NCBI RefSeq assembly: GCF_011250645.1
Contig: NZ_JAANNO010000022.1
Span: 1-34,511 of the forward strand
Length of the DNA stretch: 34,511 nucleotides
Reading direction: 5' to 3'
DNA from: Motilibacter aurantiacus
GTDB taxonomy: Bacteria; Actinomycetota; Actinomycetes; Motilibacterales; Motilibacteraceae
Shown: in pieces, positions 16,210 through 23,589 of the stretch
Numbering within the stretch: position 1 is the stretch's first letter
Layout: every line of letters starts with the position of its first letter
The notes under the pieces: generated by a model
What the model saw: the letters and a program-made list of their open reading frames with translations, nothing else
Told to the model about the DNA's origin: nothing
Database searches by the model: none
Made by a program: the position numbers and the translations under genes

Positions 16210-16863
16210 CTAGGCCGACACGCTCAGCGTCCGGCCGTGCCATTCCGGGCGCTCGACCGCGTCGCGCAGGACCCGGGCGAGCTGCGTTCGCGTCACCCTC
16301 AGGGACGAGGCCTGGTCTCCCGGGCCCACCTGGGCCGGTGCTGCGCTGTCGTCCCCGTCCACGAGGAAGACCGGACGTACCAGGGTCCAGTCCAGCCCGC
16401 TGCTGCGCACGACCTGCTCCTGGCGCTCGTGGTCGGTGACCTGCGGGCGGATGACGAGGGTGAAGAAGGCCTTGGCCGCCAGAGGCAGGGTTGAGTACGT
16501 GTCGCCGATGCCGTACGTCGACTGCACGACCAGCCGGCGCATCCCGGCCCTGTGCATGGCGTCGACCACCGCCGCGGTGCCGCGCGAGCGCACGTCGAGC
16601 GGGGTGCCGGCCCGCCGCAGGAGGCGCACCTTCACCGGGTTGTCCGAGATGCCGAGCGCGACGATCACGGCGTCCTGGCCGACCATCGCCTTGTCGAGCG
16701 CCTCGGGGTCCATCACGTCCCCACTCACCTGCCGGACGTCGTCGCTGCTGCGCCCGGGTGCCGCCGAGCGGGCGAACGCGGTCACCAGATGCCCCGCCTC
16801 GGCCAGCTGCTGGACCGCCGCAGCCCCGCTGCCCCGGCTCGCTCCCACCACGAGGACCTTCAT
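16210..16863 (-). CDS. NAD(P)-binding oxidoreductase (atypical SDR, NmrA/YwnB-like)
   Basis: This 217-residue Rossmann protein has the nucleotide-binding GASRGSG at residues 7-13, 'GDVMDPEALDKAMVGQDAVIVALG' typical of NAD(P)H-binding atypical SDRs, and 'LDWTLVRPVFLVDG' near 155-168. Such proteins act as NADPH-dependent reductases or redox sensors; the substrate is not evident. ATG 16863 has CAGGAG six bases upstream; longer frames lack a ribosome site. It is divergent from an AraC-type gene with a shared inverted repeat between them, so it is probably that regulator's target. Confidence 0.82.
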   Translation of the reverse strand: MKVLVVGASRGSGAAAVQQLAEAGHLVTAFARSAAPGRSSDDVRQVSGDVMDPEALDKAMVGQDAVIVALGISDNPVKVRLLRRAGTPLDVRSRGTAAVVDAMHRAGMRRLVVQSTYGIGDTYSTLPLAAKAFFTLVIRPQVTDHERQEQVVRSSGLDWTLVRPVFLVDGDDSAAPAQVGPGDQASSLRVTRTQLARVLRDAVERPEWHGRTLSVSA

Positions 16864-16920
16864 CGTCGTCTCCTGTCTGCTGGTTCGGTTGCCTTCGAGC
16901 CTCCTCGACGGCGGTGGGAC

Positions 16921-16952
16921 GAGCAATGCCGGATCGACCGGTCCCATTGCTC
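16921..16952. promoter_or_regulatory. Inverted repeat operator between the oxidoreductase and AraC-type genes
   Basis: GAGCAATG (16921-16928) and CATTGCTC (16945-16952) are perfect inverted copies, 24 bp centre to centre. The right copy contains the -35 of the AraC gene and the left copy a TTGCTC that could be the -35 for the oxidoreductase, with GAGGCT 17 bp on. It probably binds the AraC-type protein. Confidence 0.6.
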
Positions 16953-16975
16953 ATCCGTCCAGCCGGGAGCACACT
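16947..16975 (+). promoter_or_regulatory. Promoter of the AraC-type regulator (leaderless)
   Basis: TTGCTC (16947-16952), 17 bp, CACACT (16970-16975), then seven bases to ATG 16983. No Shine-Dalgarno is needed at this distance. Confidence 0.55.
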
Positions 16976-16982
16976 GAGCCGC

Positions 16983-17936
16983 ATGGTGGGGAACGTCCTC
17001 GACGCAGCTCTGCAGGAGTTCGGCATGACCGGCGTCTTCTACGCCGTCTCGAGCGTGCCGGCGCCGTGGGGCATCGCGCTGCCGCCGATGCCGTCGGTCA
17101 TGGTCTTCCACCTGCTGACTCGGGGCGAAGCGGTGATCGAGGTCGAGGGGGAGCGGGCCCGCGTCCGTCCCGGCGACCTGCTGCTCGTGCCCCACGGCAC
17201 CGGCCACACGATCTCCGACGCCCCCGGCAGCGTCACCGTGCCGCTCTTCGACCTGCCGCGGGTGGAGCAGACCGACCGGTACGAGCGGATCTGCCTGCCG
17301 GGGGACGGGCCGCGCACCGAGCTGGTCTGCGGAGCGGTGAGCTTCACCGGGCTCGGCGTCGAGCGGCTGGTCCGCAGCCTCCCACCGGTGCTGCACGTCG
17401 GGCGGGACGAGGACTCCGCGTGGCAGCGGGCGGCCCTGGACGTCATCGCCGCCGAGTCCCGGCACCCTCGACCGGGCAGCGACCTCATGACCGCGCGGCT
17501 GGCCGACGTCCTCGTCGTGCAGGCGGTCCGGTCCTGGCTCGCGTCCACCGACCCGGACCGCGGCTGGGTCGCCGGGTTGCGCGACCCCTCGCTCGGCCGG
17601 GCCCTCTCCGCGTTCCACGCCGAGCCGGCGAAGCCGTGGAGCGTGGAGTCGCTCGCCGGGGAGGCCGGCCTGTCGCGCTCCGCGTTCGCCGCGAGGTTCA
17701 CCGACGTGATGGGGGAGACGGCGATGGGCTACGTGACGTCGTGGCGGATGGACGTCGCGGCCCGGCTGGTGCGCGAGCAGTCCCTGTCGCTCTCCCGGGT
17801 CGCCGAGCGCGTCGGCTACCGGTCCGAGGCCGCCTTCAACCGGGCCTTCCGCCGGGCGCACGGCGTGACGCCGGGGAGCTACGCCCGGCGGGACAGGTCG
17901 TTCCCGGAGCAGGCCCACCTCGTGGGCCCGGGGTGA
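16983..17936 (+). CDS. AraC-family transcriptional regulator with cupin domain
   Basis: Predicted 317-residue regulator. The N-terminal cupin-like part (about 20-190) includes 'GEAVIEVEGERARVRPGDLLLVPHG', and a C-terminal AraC double HTH (about 210-310) contains 'WSVESLAGEAGLSRSAFAARFTDVMG' and the signature 'RVAERVGYRSEAAFNRAFRRAHG' (names split here). The family commonly senses a small molecule and activates a neighbouring oxidoreductase. It is divergent from the NAD(P)-binding oxidoreductase, with a palindrome in between. The start follows from the leaderless promoter geometry; the longer frame runs back through the neighbouring gene. Confidence 0.88.
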   Translation: MVGNVLDAALQEFGMTGVFYAVSSVPAPWGIALPPMPSVMVFHLLTRGEAVIEVEGERARVRPGDLLLVPHGTGHTISDAPGSVTVPLFDLPRVEQTDRYERICLPGDGPRTELVCGAVSFTGLGVERLVRSLPPVLHVGRDEDSAWQRAALDVIAAESRHPRPGSDLMTARLADVLVVQAVRSWLASTDPDRGWVAGLRDPSLGRALSAFHAEPAKPWSVESLAGEAGLSRSAFAARFTDVMGETAMGYVTSWRMDVAARLVREQSLSLSRVAERVGYRSEAAFNRAFRRAHGVTPGSYARRDRSFPEQAHLVGPG

Positions 17937-17945
17937 GCGCGGGCG

Positions 17946-18101
17946 CTACGCGAGGAGCGCCCCGGCGTGCTCGCCGGCGTCGCGGCGGGCGCGGTCGACA
18001 GCCCGGCGCCCCGGGCCGCGCCAGCCGCAGCCGCAGTGGGCGTACGCGAAGCTGCCGGTGTGCTCGACCTCGGCCGAGCAGGTGCTGGTCAGGAGCGTCA
18101 C
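17946..18101 (-). CDS. Small (51 aa) putative zinc-binding protein
   Basis: A short minus-strand frame starts at GTG 18101 and ends at TAG 17946-17948. The product carries C8, H14, H22, C23 and C25 in 'CSAEVEHTGSFAYAHCGCGW', then a basic helix 'GRRAVDRARRDAGEHAG'. Codon third positions are nearly all G/C, unlike the overlapping frames. Small proteins with this Cys/His layout and a 'C-x-C-GWRGPGRR' core are common in actinobacteria, without known role. The ribosome site is weak and the frame is open upstream, so the start is uncertain. It converges with the AraC gene. Confidence 0.5.
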   Translation of the reverse strand: MTLLTSTCSAEVEHTGSFAYAHCGCGWRGPGRRAVDRARRDAGEHAGALLA

Positions 18102-18149
18102 GCCGAGTGGAACCCGCGCTGCGCACCGCCCATTCCACGGGGCGCGCGC

Positions 18150-18522
18150 CTACTCCGGCCGGGGGCTGTCCTCGATGACCTCGACGAAGTCGATGTGGCG
18201 GTAGCCGGGCACACGGTGCTCGAGCACGTCACCGTTGACCGTGCCGAAGGTCGTGCCGGGCGCCGGTGGCGGAACCCCTCGGTGGCAGCCCCGAGACCTT
18301 GCGCGGGGTGTTCCTCGCCCGCGTGGGGGTTCCCGGAGCGCGTAGCAGCAGCGTCCCGCACGAGCGCCAGGGGCGCGGCAGCTCCCGCGTGACGGCTGCG
18401 CCGCGAGGCCCCGCCCCTCGACCCCGGTCGAGGGGGCGCTCCTCCGACGGCGGGCCGGCCGGAGCCGCGCTACGCGGCCCGACGAGCCGGGCCCGGCGGC
18501 CGTCGCCGAGCACGTGGAGCAT
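18150..18522 (-). pseudogene. Possible frameshifted remnant of an unidentified gene
   Basis: On the minus strand a coding-like segment begins at ATG 18522 (MLHVLGDGRRARLVGP) with strong GC3. It continues in that frame to about 18300, but this frame ends without a sensible C-terminus. A second segment in another frame, reading NGDVLEHRVPGYRHID and ending at TAG 18150, is also strongly coding-like. One frameshift near 18260-18320 would join them into about 120 residues. I recognise no family. This covers most of the 500-bp gap between the neighbouring genes. A sequencing error or two unrelated small genes are alternatives. Confidence 0.3.
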
Positions 18523-18604
18523 CCGGGTCCCGGGGTGGTCATCACGGCCGTGATCCGCGGACGCTGCGGCAGCACGCCGTTCGCCGGGCTGAGAAGGTCG
18601 ACCC

Positions 18605-19267
18605 GTGGAGAACAACGCACTGATCGTCGACAGCAGCCCCTTCCCGCCGGGACTGGACGAGCGGCTCGCCGCCCAGTTGACCTTCATCGCCGAGGTGGAC
18701 CGGCTCAAGACCGTGCTGCGCGCGTCGCCGCTCGCCGCGGCCGACCGCCGCGAGAACGACGCCGAGCACTCGTGGCACCTGGCTCTGATGGTGATGCTGC
18801 TGGCCGAGTACGCCGACGAGCCGATCGATGTCGGCCACACGATGAAGCTCGTGATCGTCCACGACCTGGTGGAGGTCTACGCGGGGGACAGCCCGGTCTT
18901 CGACCCGGCCGCGGTCCAGGGCCAGCGCGAGCGCGAGGCCGCGGCGGCGGGCCGGCTCTTCCCGCTGCTGCCGGAGGACCAGGCGCGGACGGTCCGCGAG
19001 CTCTGGGAGGAGTTCGAGGCCGGCACCACGCCGGAAGCACGCTTTGGCCGAGCGATGGACCGGCTCGAGCCCATGCTGCTGAACTGGCTCAACCGGGGCG
19101 GGACCTGGCAGATGCCGGGCGCGACCGAGGGCACCGTCCGTGCCCGAGAGGCGGGCGTCGTCACCGCGTCCGCGTCCCTCGGGAAGGCCGCGGAGCTGCT
19201 GGTCGAGCACGGCCTGCGCAACGGCTGGATCCGGCGGGACATGGAGGGCGTCCAGCCCTCGTCGTGA
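18605..19267 (+). CDS. HD-domain phosphohydrolase (YfbR/HDDC2-like 5'-deoxynucleotidase type)
   Basis: Predicted 220-residue HD-domain enzyme. The metal-binding set is H55 in 'ENDAEHSWHL', H86-D87 in 'VIVHDLVE' and D152 in 'RAMDRLEP', with E90 and D95 nearby, as in the YfbR/HDDC2 family that dephosphorylates deoxynucleoside 5'-monophosphates. GTG 18605 has GAGAAGG eight bases upstream. A tail 'NGWIRRDMEGVQPSS' follows the last helix. The substrate is inferred from family only. Confidence 0.85.
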   Translation: MENNALIVDSSPFPPGLDERLAAQLTFIAEVDRLKTVLRASPLAAADRRENDAEHSWHLALMVMLLAEYADEPIDVGHTMKLVIVHDLVEVYAGDSPVFDPAAVQGQREREAAAAGRLFPLLPEDQARTVRELWEEFEAGTTPEARFGRAMDRLEPMLLNWLNRGGTWQMPGATEGTVRAREAGVVTASASLGKAAELLVEHGLRNGWIRRDMEGVQPSS

Positions 19268-19322
19268 CCCCACTGCTCGTCGGGGCGCCCGACCCCGGCG
19301 GCAGCGGCCGCGCCCGCCGCTG

Positions 19323-19784
19323 TCACCCGGGCGGCGGAGCGGCCGAGCCGCGTCGCAGGCTGCGCGCGAGCGTCGGGATCACGACCGCGGCAGGCACGAG
19401 GTGCAGCGCCACGAGAGCGACGACGGTGCCGCCATCGGCGCCGGACAGCAGCGGCGGAACCAGCGAGACCGCGGTCAGCGACACCGCTGCGAGCACGAAA
19501 TGCCGGTCCGGGCGCCCGCTCCAGCGGAGGAAGGCGACGGCCATGACGACGCCGACGAGCGAGAAGAAGCCTGTCACCACTGCGAACCCGGGCAACGGGA
19601 TCGGCTCGCCGCCCTCGGGCACCCGGAAGCTCGCCCCCGCAGCCCGGGCCAGCGCAGCGGTCGACGTGGTGGCAGCCATCGCTGCGAGCGTGGCGGCCAC
19701 ACCGGTGCCCGCGAGCCGAGCCGGTCGCCTGGTCGATGGTGGTGCCGGGTCTGCAACCACCGGGTCGCTGTCGACGCTGGTCAC
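19323..19784 (-). CDS. DUF6069-like four-helix membrane protein
   Basis: This 153-residue protein has four predicted membrane segments (about 27-47, 62-85, 93-113, 118-140) and the pattern of DUF6069-type proteins ('IPLPGFAVVTGFFSLVGVVMA', 'ATDRHF'-like loop). Function unknown. Start GTG 19784 is set by a strong AGGAGGAGGAG before it; the frame upstream is a shadow of the AHSA1 gene. It lies 32 bp downstream of the AHSA1 gene and probably belongs to the ArsR-AHSA1 transcript. Confidence 0.7.
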   Translation of the reverse strand: MTSVDSDPVVADPAPPSTRRPARLAGTGVAATLAAMAATTSTAALARAAGASFRVPEGGEPIPLPGFAVVTGFFSLVGVVMAVAFLRWSGRPDRHFVLAAVSLTAVSLVPPLLSGADGGTVVALVALHLVPAAVVIPTLARSLRRGSAAPPPG

Positions 19785-19816
19785 GGGTTCTCCTCCTCCT
19801 GCGCCGGGGCCACGGG

Positions 19817-20269
19817 TCAGGCTGCGGCGTCGAGCTGCTCGGCGATGCCCTCCAGGCACCACTGCCAGCCCGTCCGCATGTGCTCGTGGGCCAGCGGGTC
19901 GGCCAGGCCCTCGAGCGTGAGCTCCACCCGTGTCCCGCCCGCTACCGGCAGGAGCAGGACGGTGCAGCGGGACCGCTCGTCCATGTCGTCCCCGCTGGTG
20001 ACGATGTCGAGCACCAGCCGCTCCACGGGCTCGAAGACCGCGAACGTCGCTGTCTCGCTGTAGGCGTCGCCGGCCGGGCGCGGCCCGAACCGCAGCCGGT
20101 AGCCCCCGCCGAGGCGGGCGTCGACCTCGCAGCTCGCGACCCGCCACTCGGGGTCGGGGCAGGCCCACCGCTGCAGCAGGTCCGCGCGGGTGAAGGCACC
20201 CCAGACGCGCTCGGGTGGCGCGGGGTAGGTGCGCTCGAGGTCGAAGGACCGGAGCGGAGCGTCGGTCAT
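19817..20269 (-). CDS. SRPBCC/AHSA1 (START-like) domain protein
   Basis: This 150-residue single-domain protein starts 'LERTYPAPPERVWGAFT' and has 'LLQRWACPDPEW', 'GGGYRLRFG' and the closing helix 'GWQWCLEGIAEQL', the AHSA1 hallmark. These helix-grip proteins bind hydrophobic ligands; the specific role is unknown. ATG 20269 overlaps the TGA of the upstream ArsR-type gene (ATGA), so the two are co-translated. ArsR-AHSA1 pairs are common in actinobacteria, and the regulator probably controls this gene. Confidence 0.88.
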   Translation of the reverse strand: MTDAPLRSFDLERTYPAPPERVWGAFTRADLLQRWACPDPEWRVASCEVDARLGGGYRLRFGPRPAGDAYSETATFAVFEPVERLVLDIVTSGDDMDERSRCTVLLLPVAGGTRVELTLEGLADPLAHEHMRTGWQWCLEGIAEQLDAAA

Positions 20270-20571
20270 GTCTCCTCCAGGAGGGAGCCGAGGGCGTCCA
20301 GCCGGGCCGACCAGAGCGCCTGTTGCTGTGCGGTCCACGTCGCGACGGCGACCAGCGCGTCCTCACGCAGCCGGCATTCGCGCACGCGGCCCCGCTTGAC
20401 GGTCGTCACCAGCCCCGCCTCCTCGAGCACGCGCACGTGCTTGAGCACGGCGGGCAGCGACATCGCCGCCGGCGCCGCCAGGTCTCCCGCGGAGGAGGGC
20501 CCGCGGGCGAGCCGCTCGACGATGGCGAGCCGCGTCGGGTCACCGAGGGCCGCGAACTGACGGTGAACCAT
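20266..20571 (-). CDS. ArsR-type winged-helix transcriptional regulator
   Basis: This 101-residue single winged HTH reads 'QFAALGDPTRLAIVERLARG' followed by 'MSLPAVLKHVRVLEEAGLV' and the wing 'TVKRGRVRECRL'. No arsenite-type Cys motif is present, so it is of the metal-independent, AHSA1-linked kind. ATG 20571 lies inside an 18-bp imperfect palindrome (20563-20580), implying that the protein represses its own leaderless or short-leader transcript. It overlaps the AHSA1 gene by four bases. Confidence 0.9.
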   Translation of the reverse strand: MVHRQFAALGDPTRLAIVERLARGPSSAGDLAAPAAMSLPAVLKHVRVLEEAGLVTTVKRGRVRECRLREDALVAVATWTAQQQALWSARLDALGSLLEET

Positions 20572-20580
20572 GCGGTTAAC
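20563..20580. promoter_or_regulatory. ArsR-type operator overlapping the start codon
   Basis: GTGAACC-ATGC-GGTTAAC is an imperfect palindrome (one mismatch in seven-bp arms) covering ATG 20571 of the ArsR-type gene. GGTT/AACC arms with a 4-bp centre resemble sites known for AHSA1-linked ArsR proteins. Confidence 0.55.
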
Positions 20581-20616
20581 TGTTGCGGGCTCGTGTGCCG
20601 GTGTCAAGCCTTGCGG

Positions 20617-21003
20617 TCAGCTCCCGGACGAACCGGTCTGCCGTAGCCGGCGGGCGAGTCGGCGGTGCCAGCTCCTCTCCCGTCGCGCGGTCTGCTCGGC
20701 GAGGTCGTCGCTGACGAAGCGGCGTACGGCCTCGGCTGAGGCGCCGGCCAGGTCGGGGCGCGTGCGGGCCAGGCGACGACGCAAGCCACGTAGGTCGTGC
20801 CGCCCCGTCGGGATGAGGGTCACCACCTCGCCCGTACTGCTGACCTCGACCACTTCGGCATCGGCGGTCCACGCGAACGGGCCGTAGACGCCTTCCTCGA
20901 CGTCGACGGCTTCCATGTAGCCCGCTGCGTGCGCGAGGCTCGCGAAGACCAGGGCGGCACCCGTCTCATCGAAGATCAGGATGCCCGTGTCGGTGCGGCC
21001 CAT
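20617..21003 (-). CDS. Hypothetical protein
   Basis: This 128-residue protein starts at ATG 21003. The N-terminal half is a compact alpha/beta piece ('GILIFDETGAALVFAS', 'EGVYGPFAWTADAEVVEV', 'GEVVTLIPTG'); the C-terminal half is basic and helical (about 70-125). There are no membrane segments or signal. I do not recognise the family. Codon usage is actinobacterial, with high GC3. It is divergent from the membrane protein at 21172 and may have its own promoter. Confidence 0.6.
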   Translation of the reverse strand: MGRTDTGILIFDETGAALVFASLAHAAGYMEAVDVEEGVYGPFAWTADAEVVEVSSTGEVVTLIPTGRHDLRGLRRRLARTRPDLAGASAEAVRRFVSDDLAEQTARRERSWHRRLARRLRQTGSSGS

Positions 21004-21171
21004 TCGATGATGGTCGCCCAGGGGCGGCGGCTCGGTCGAGCGGTCGCCTCAGCTGCGGCACCAGTGTGACGGCGGCCCGAGGTGCCCGGTGGCCGGGCAC
21101 GCAACGGTCCGCCCTGTCCTCCCGACCGACACCACGGTGCCACCCGCCCGGGTGGACGCCACGCTGTCGAG

Positions 21172-21606
21172 GTGGCCCTCACCGCACCGGACGCCCTGCT
21201 CGCCGCCGCCTCGCTGCACCTCGGCTTCCAGCTGACGGTGACCGGCCTCGCCTACCCGGCACTGGCGGAGGTCCCGGAGGGCGACTGGGCGCGCGCTCAC
21301 TCGGCCCATGGCCGCCGGGTCACGCCCGTCGTGGCCCTCGTCTACGGCCTGCTCGCGGCCGCCTGCCTCTGGACCCTGGCGGCCCGGCCGTACGACCCGT
21401 TGCTGCTGCTTGCTGCAGCCGGCGCCGGCTCCGCGGCCCTGGCGACGGCGCTCGTCGCCGGGCCGACGCACGGCCGGCTCAGCCGGGAGGGCCGCAGCGC
21501 CGAGCGCCTGCGCACCCTTCGTCGCGCTGACGGCGTACGGCTCGGCTGTGCCCTCGCGTGCGCGGCGGCCGCGCTCGGCCACGCAGTGTTGGAGGGCAGC
21601 GCCTGA
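21172..21606 (+). CDS. Hypothetical four-helix membrane protein
   Basis: This 144-residue protein has four hydrophobic segments (about 5-25, 50-70, 76-98, 120-140). Conserved-looking features are 'GLAYPALAEVP', 'AHSAHGRRVTPVVALVYG' and 'GPTHGRLSREGRS'. GTG 21172 is preceded by CACGCT and six bases, a possible leaderless promoter; the frame is open upstream to 21082 but without a ribosome site. Function unknown. Confidence 0.6.
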   Translation: MALTAPDALLAAASLHLGFQLTVTGLAYPALAEVPEGDWARAHSAHGRRVTPVVALVYGLLAAACLWTLAARPYDPLLLLAAAGAGSAALATALVAGPTHGRLSREGRSAERLRTLRRADGVRLGCALACAAAALGHAVLEGSA

Positions 21607-21637
21607 CGCCGCGGCTGCGTCGCGTCGGTGGCCCTGG

Positions 21638-22717
21638 TCAGCCCGCTGCCGACCGGCTGTCGGCCGGGCCGGCCAGGGGCAGGTCCTGCGTGCTCGTCGG
21701 TGTGGCCAGGTGCAGAGGCTCGTGCGTGAGGACCCGGTCGCGTCCCCGACGCTTGGCCTCGTAGAGAGCCCGGTCGGCCCGGGCGGCCGTGTCCTCGGGG
21801 CGCTCGGCGCTCGTGCGGGTGGCCACTCCTCCTGAGAACGTGACGCCCGGGCAGGCTGCGGACCAGACCGTGGACAGCCGCTCGACGAGCCGAGCGGCCT
21901 CGCCGCTGGAGGTCTCGGGCAGCACGAGCAGGACTTCCTCGCCGCCGTAGCGGTAGGCGACGTCGCGCTGGCGCAGGACCGCGCGGACGGCGCTGCCGAA
22001 CTGGCCGAGCACGGCGTCCCCGTGGGCGTGGCCGAGGGTGTCGTTGAGGTTCTTGAAGTGGTCCAGGTCGAGAATCGTGACGGCGTCCCCGGGCTGGAGC
22101 AGCCCGAGGTCCGCGTCGAGGCGCCGGCGGTTGTGCAGGCCGGTCAGCGGGTCGGTCTCGGCCTCGCGGCGCAGCAGCATCCCGTTGCGTCGGTGCCGGG
22201 CGGCGACGTCGGACAGGAGCAGGGCGACCACCGTCCACACCGTCAGCGCGCCGGGGAGGCGGGCGAGCAGGGGGCCGGACACCCCACCGTTGGACAGCAC
22301 GTACAGCGGCAGCATGGCCGGGACGAACGCGAGAGCGACCCGGCGGCTCTGGGTGAGGCCGGCGTACGTCGCTGCGAGCGTGAACAGGCCGTTGTACGCG
22401 GCGTTGACGGGCGGGGAGCCCGGGGCGATGCCGGTCACGGCCAGCGCGGCCAGCTCGAGCACCGGGAAGCCCAGGAGGGCCACGGGCGGCAGTGCGCGCC
22501 ACGGCAGCAGCAGGGCCGACGCCGCGGCCCCGAGGGCCACGACCTGTGCGACGGCGCCGGTGACGAGGAGTGGGCGCCCGGGCGAGAGCAGCCAGTGCGT
22601 GGACAGGACGAGCGCGGCGCAGGTGAGCACGAGGCCCGCGCCGAGCGGTGCAGGGGCCAGGCGCAGCGGGCGCACCTCGTCGGGATCCGCTGCACGGGTG
22701 CCAGCCGTAGCCGTCAT
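21638..22717 (-). CDS. Membrane-anchored GGDEF diguanylate cyclase
   Basis: Predicted 359-residue enzyme making cyclic di-GMP. Residues 25-170 hold five to six membrane helices, then a short linker and the GGDEF domain (about 182-340) with 'DPLTGLHNRRRL', 'DLDHFKNLND' and the active-site loop GGEEV at 258-262. RQRD (249-252), five residues ahead of the loop, is the inhibitory RxxD site, so product feedback is expected. No EAL domain. ATG 22717 is chosen as the first in-frame ATG before the membrane domain. The frame is unusually open upstream (no stop until the TetR gene at 24190), but that part is antisense to an NTF2-like gene. Confidence 0.88.
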   Translation of the reverse strand: MTATAGTRAADPDEVRPLRLAPAPLGAGLVLTCAALVLSTHWLLSPGRPLLVTGAVAQVVALGAAASALLLPWRALPPVALLGFPVLELAALAVTGIAPGSPPVNAAYNGLFTLAATYAGLTQSRRVALAFVPAMLPLYVLSNGGVSGPLLARLPGALTVWTVVALLLSDVAARHRRNGMLLRREAETDPLTGLHNRRRLDADLGLLQPGDAVTILDLDHFKNLNDTLGHAHGDAVLGQFGSAVRAVLRQRDVAYRYGGEEVLLVLPETSSGEAARLVERLSTVWSAACPGVTFSGGVATRTSAERPEDTAARADRALYEAKRRGRDRVLTHEPLHLATPTSTQDLPLAGPADSRSAAG

Positions 22718-23071
22718 GCCGCCCCTGTCGGCGCGCCGGGCAGCTGACCTTAGTGATCTGATCAGGTGGTGGTCGGCAGGCCGCAACGCGGCTGCAGGAG
22801 CTCGGGCGGCCCGCATCGAGCTCTGGTCGCGCGTCACCTGTCGAGGGCGAGCGACAATGCCTGGTCGGCAGACGATGCAGCGCGTCGAGCGCCCGATGCT
22901 CGGCATGACAATGAGCAGGGCGCCCGGGCTGGGCTTCGGCCACGCTGGTCTCGGCGCTGTCACGGATGCGGGCGGGTGCCGATCAGTCAGCAGGCAGGGA
23001 GCCGGCGCTGGGGGAGCCTGACGTGTACCGACAGCGCGGGGGCAACGCGACGGCGCGACGTGGAGGACCGG
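22718..23071. other. Intergenic stretch, no gene seen
   Basis: It lies between the divergent GGDEF and NTF2-like genes. It contains a perfect 11-bp palindrome TGATCTGATCA at 22754-22764, and TAAGGT just beside it on the minus strand could be the GGDEF -10. Nothing coding is convincing. Confidence 0.5.
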
Positions 23072-23524
23072 ATGACGCAGGTGAGCGGGGGCGAGCAGCG
23101 ACGCCGTCGCGCGCTCGTCCAGGAGGCCGTGGACATCGAGACCAGGGCGTGGGACACGCAGGACGTGGACCTGCTGCTGGACCTGTTCCACCCCGACATG
23201 GTCTGGCCGTTCCCGCCTGATCCCTCTGCTCACGACCCCTTGACCTGGGTCTGGGTCAACGGGCGCTTCGACCGCGATCGCTGGGGCGCGGACTACCGCG
23301 AGCTCTTTGCCGCGCACCAACTCGTGCACAACAGGCGCGTCACGGCTGGGATCTCGCTGTCCCCCCAGTTCGACGCGGCGCTTGCCGTGGTCGACGTCGA
23401 CACCCTGTGGGAGCACCGCGCTACCGGTGCGCGGATGCACTGGAAGGGACGGGCAGGCAAGGGCTACTCGTGGTGCCAGGAGCGCTGGCTGCTCGTGATG
23501 CACCACGGGCTGCTGGACTACTGA
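23072..23524 (+). CDS. NTF2-like / SnoaL-fold protein
   Basis: This 150-residue protein has the cone-shaped NTF2-like pattern: N-terminal helix 'RALVQEAVDIETRAWDTQDV', then 'LLLDLFHPDMVWPFPP', 'RDRWGADYRELFAAH' and closing strands 'AALAVVDVDTLWEH', 'WCQERWLLVMHHGLL'. Such proteins may be enzymes or ligand carriers; the role here is unknown. ATG 23072 has GGAGG five bases upstream. It converges with the TetR gene, whose open frame runs through this locus in antisense. Confidence 0.78.
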   Translation: MTQVSGGEQRRRRALVQEAVDIETRAWDTQDVDLLLDLFHPDMVWPFPPDPSAHDPLTWVWVNGRFDRDRWGADYRELFAAHQLVHNRRVTAGISLSPQFDAALAVVDVDTLWEHRATGARMHWKGRAGKGYSWCQERWLLVMHHGLLDY

Positions 23525-23589
23525 CCTGGAGCTCCGGGCACGCGGGGAGCGGCCCACCTGGTCGAGCGTGCGCGCCTTGGGTCGCTGCC

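Noticed and set aside
19281..19323. Hairpin CAGCGG...CCGCTG between the HD and DUF6069-like genes
   Set aside because: Six-bp arms with a 9-base loop are expected by chance at this GC content.
22754..22764. Palindrome TGATCTGATCA as an operator
   Set aside because: Too short and without a clear regulator beside it; kept only as a remark in the intergenic entry.
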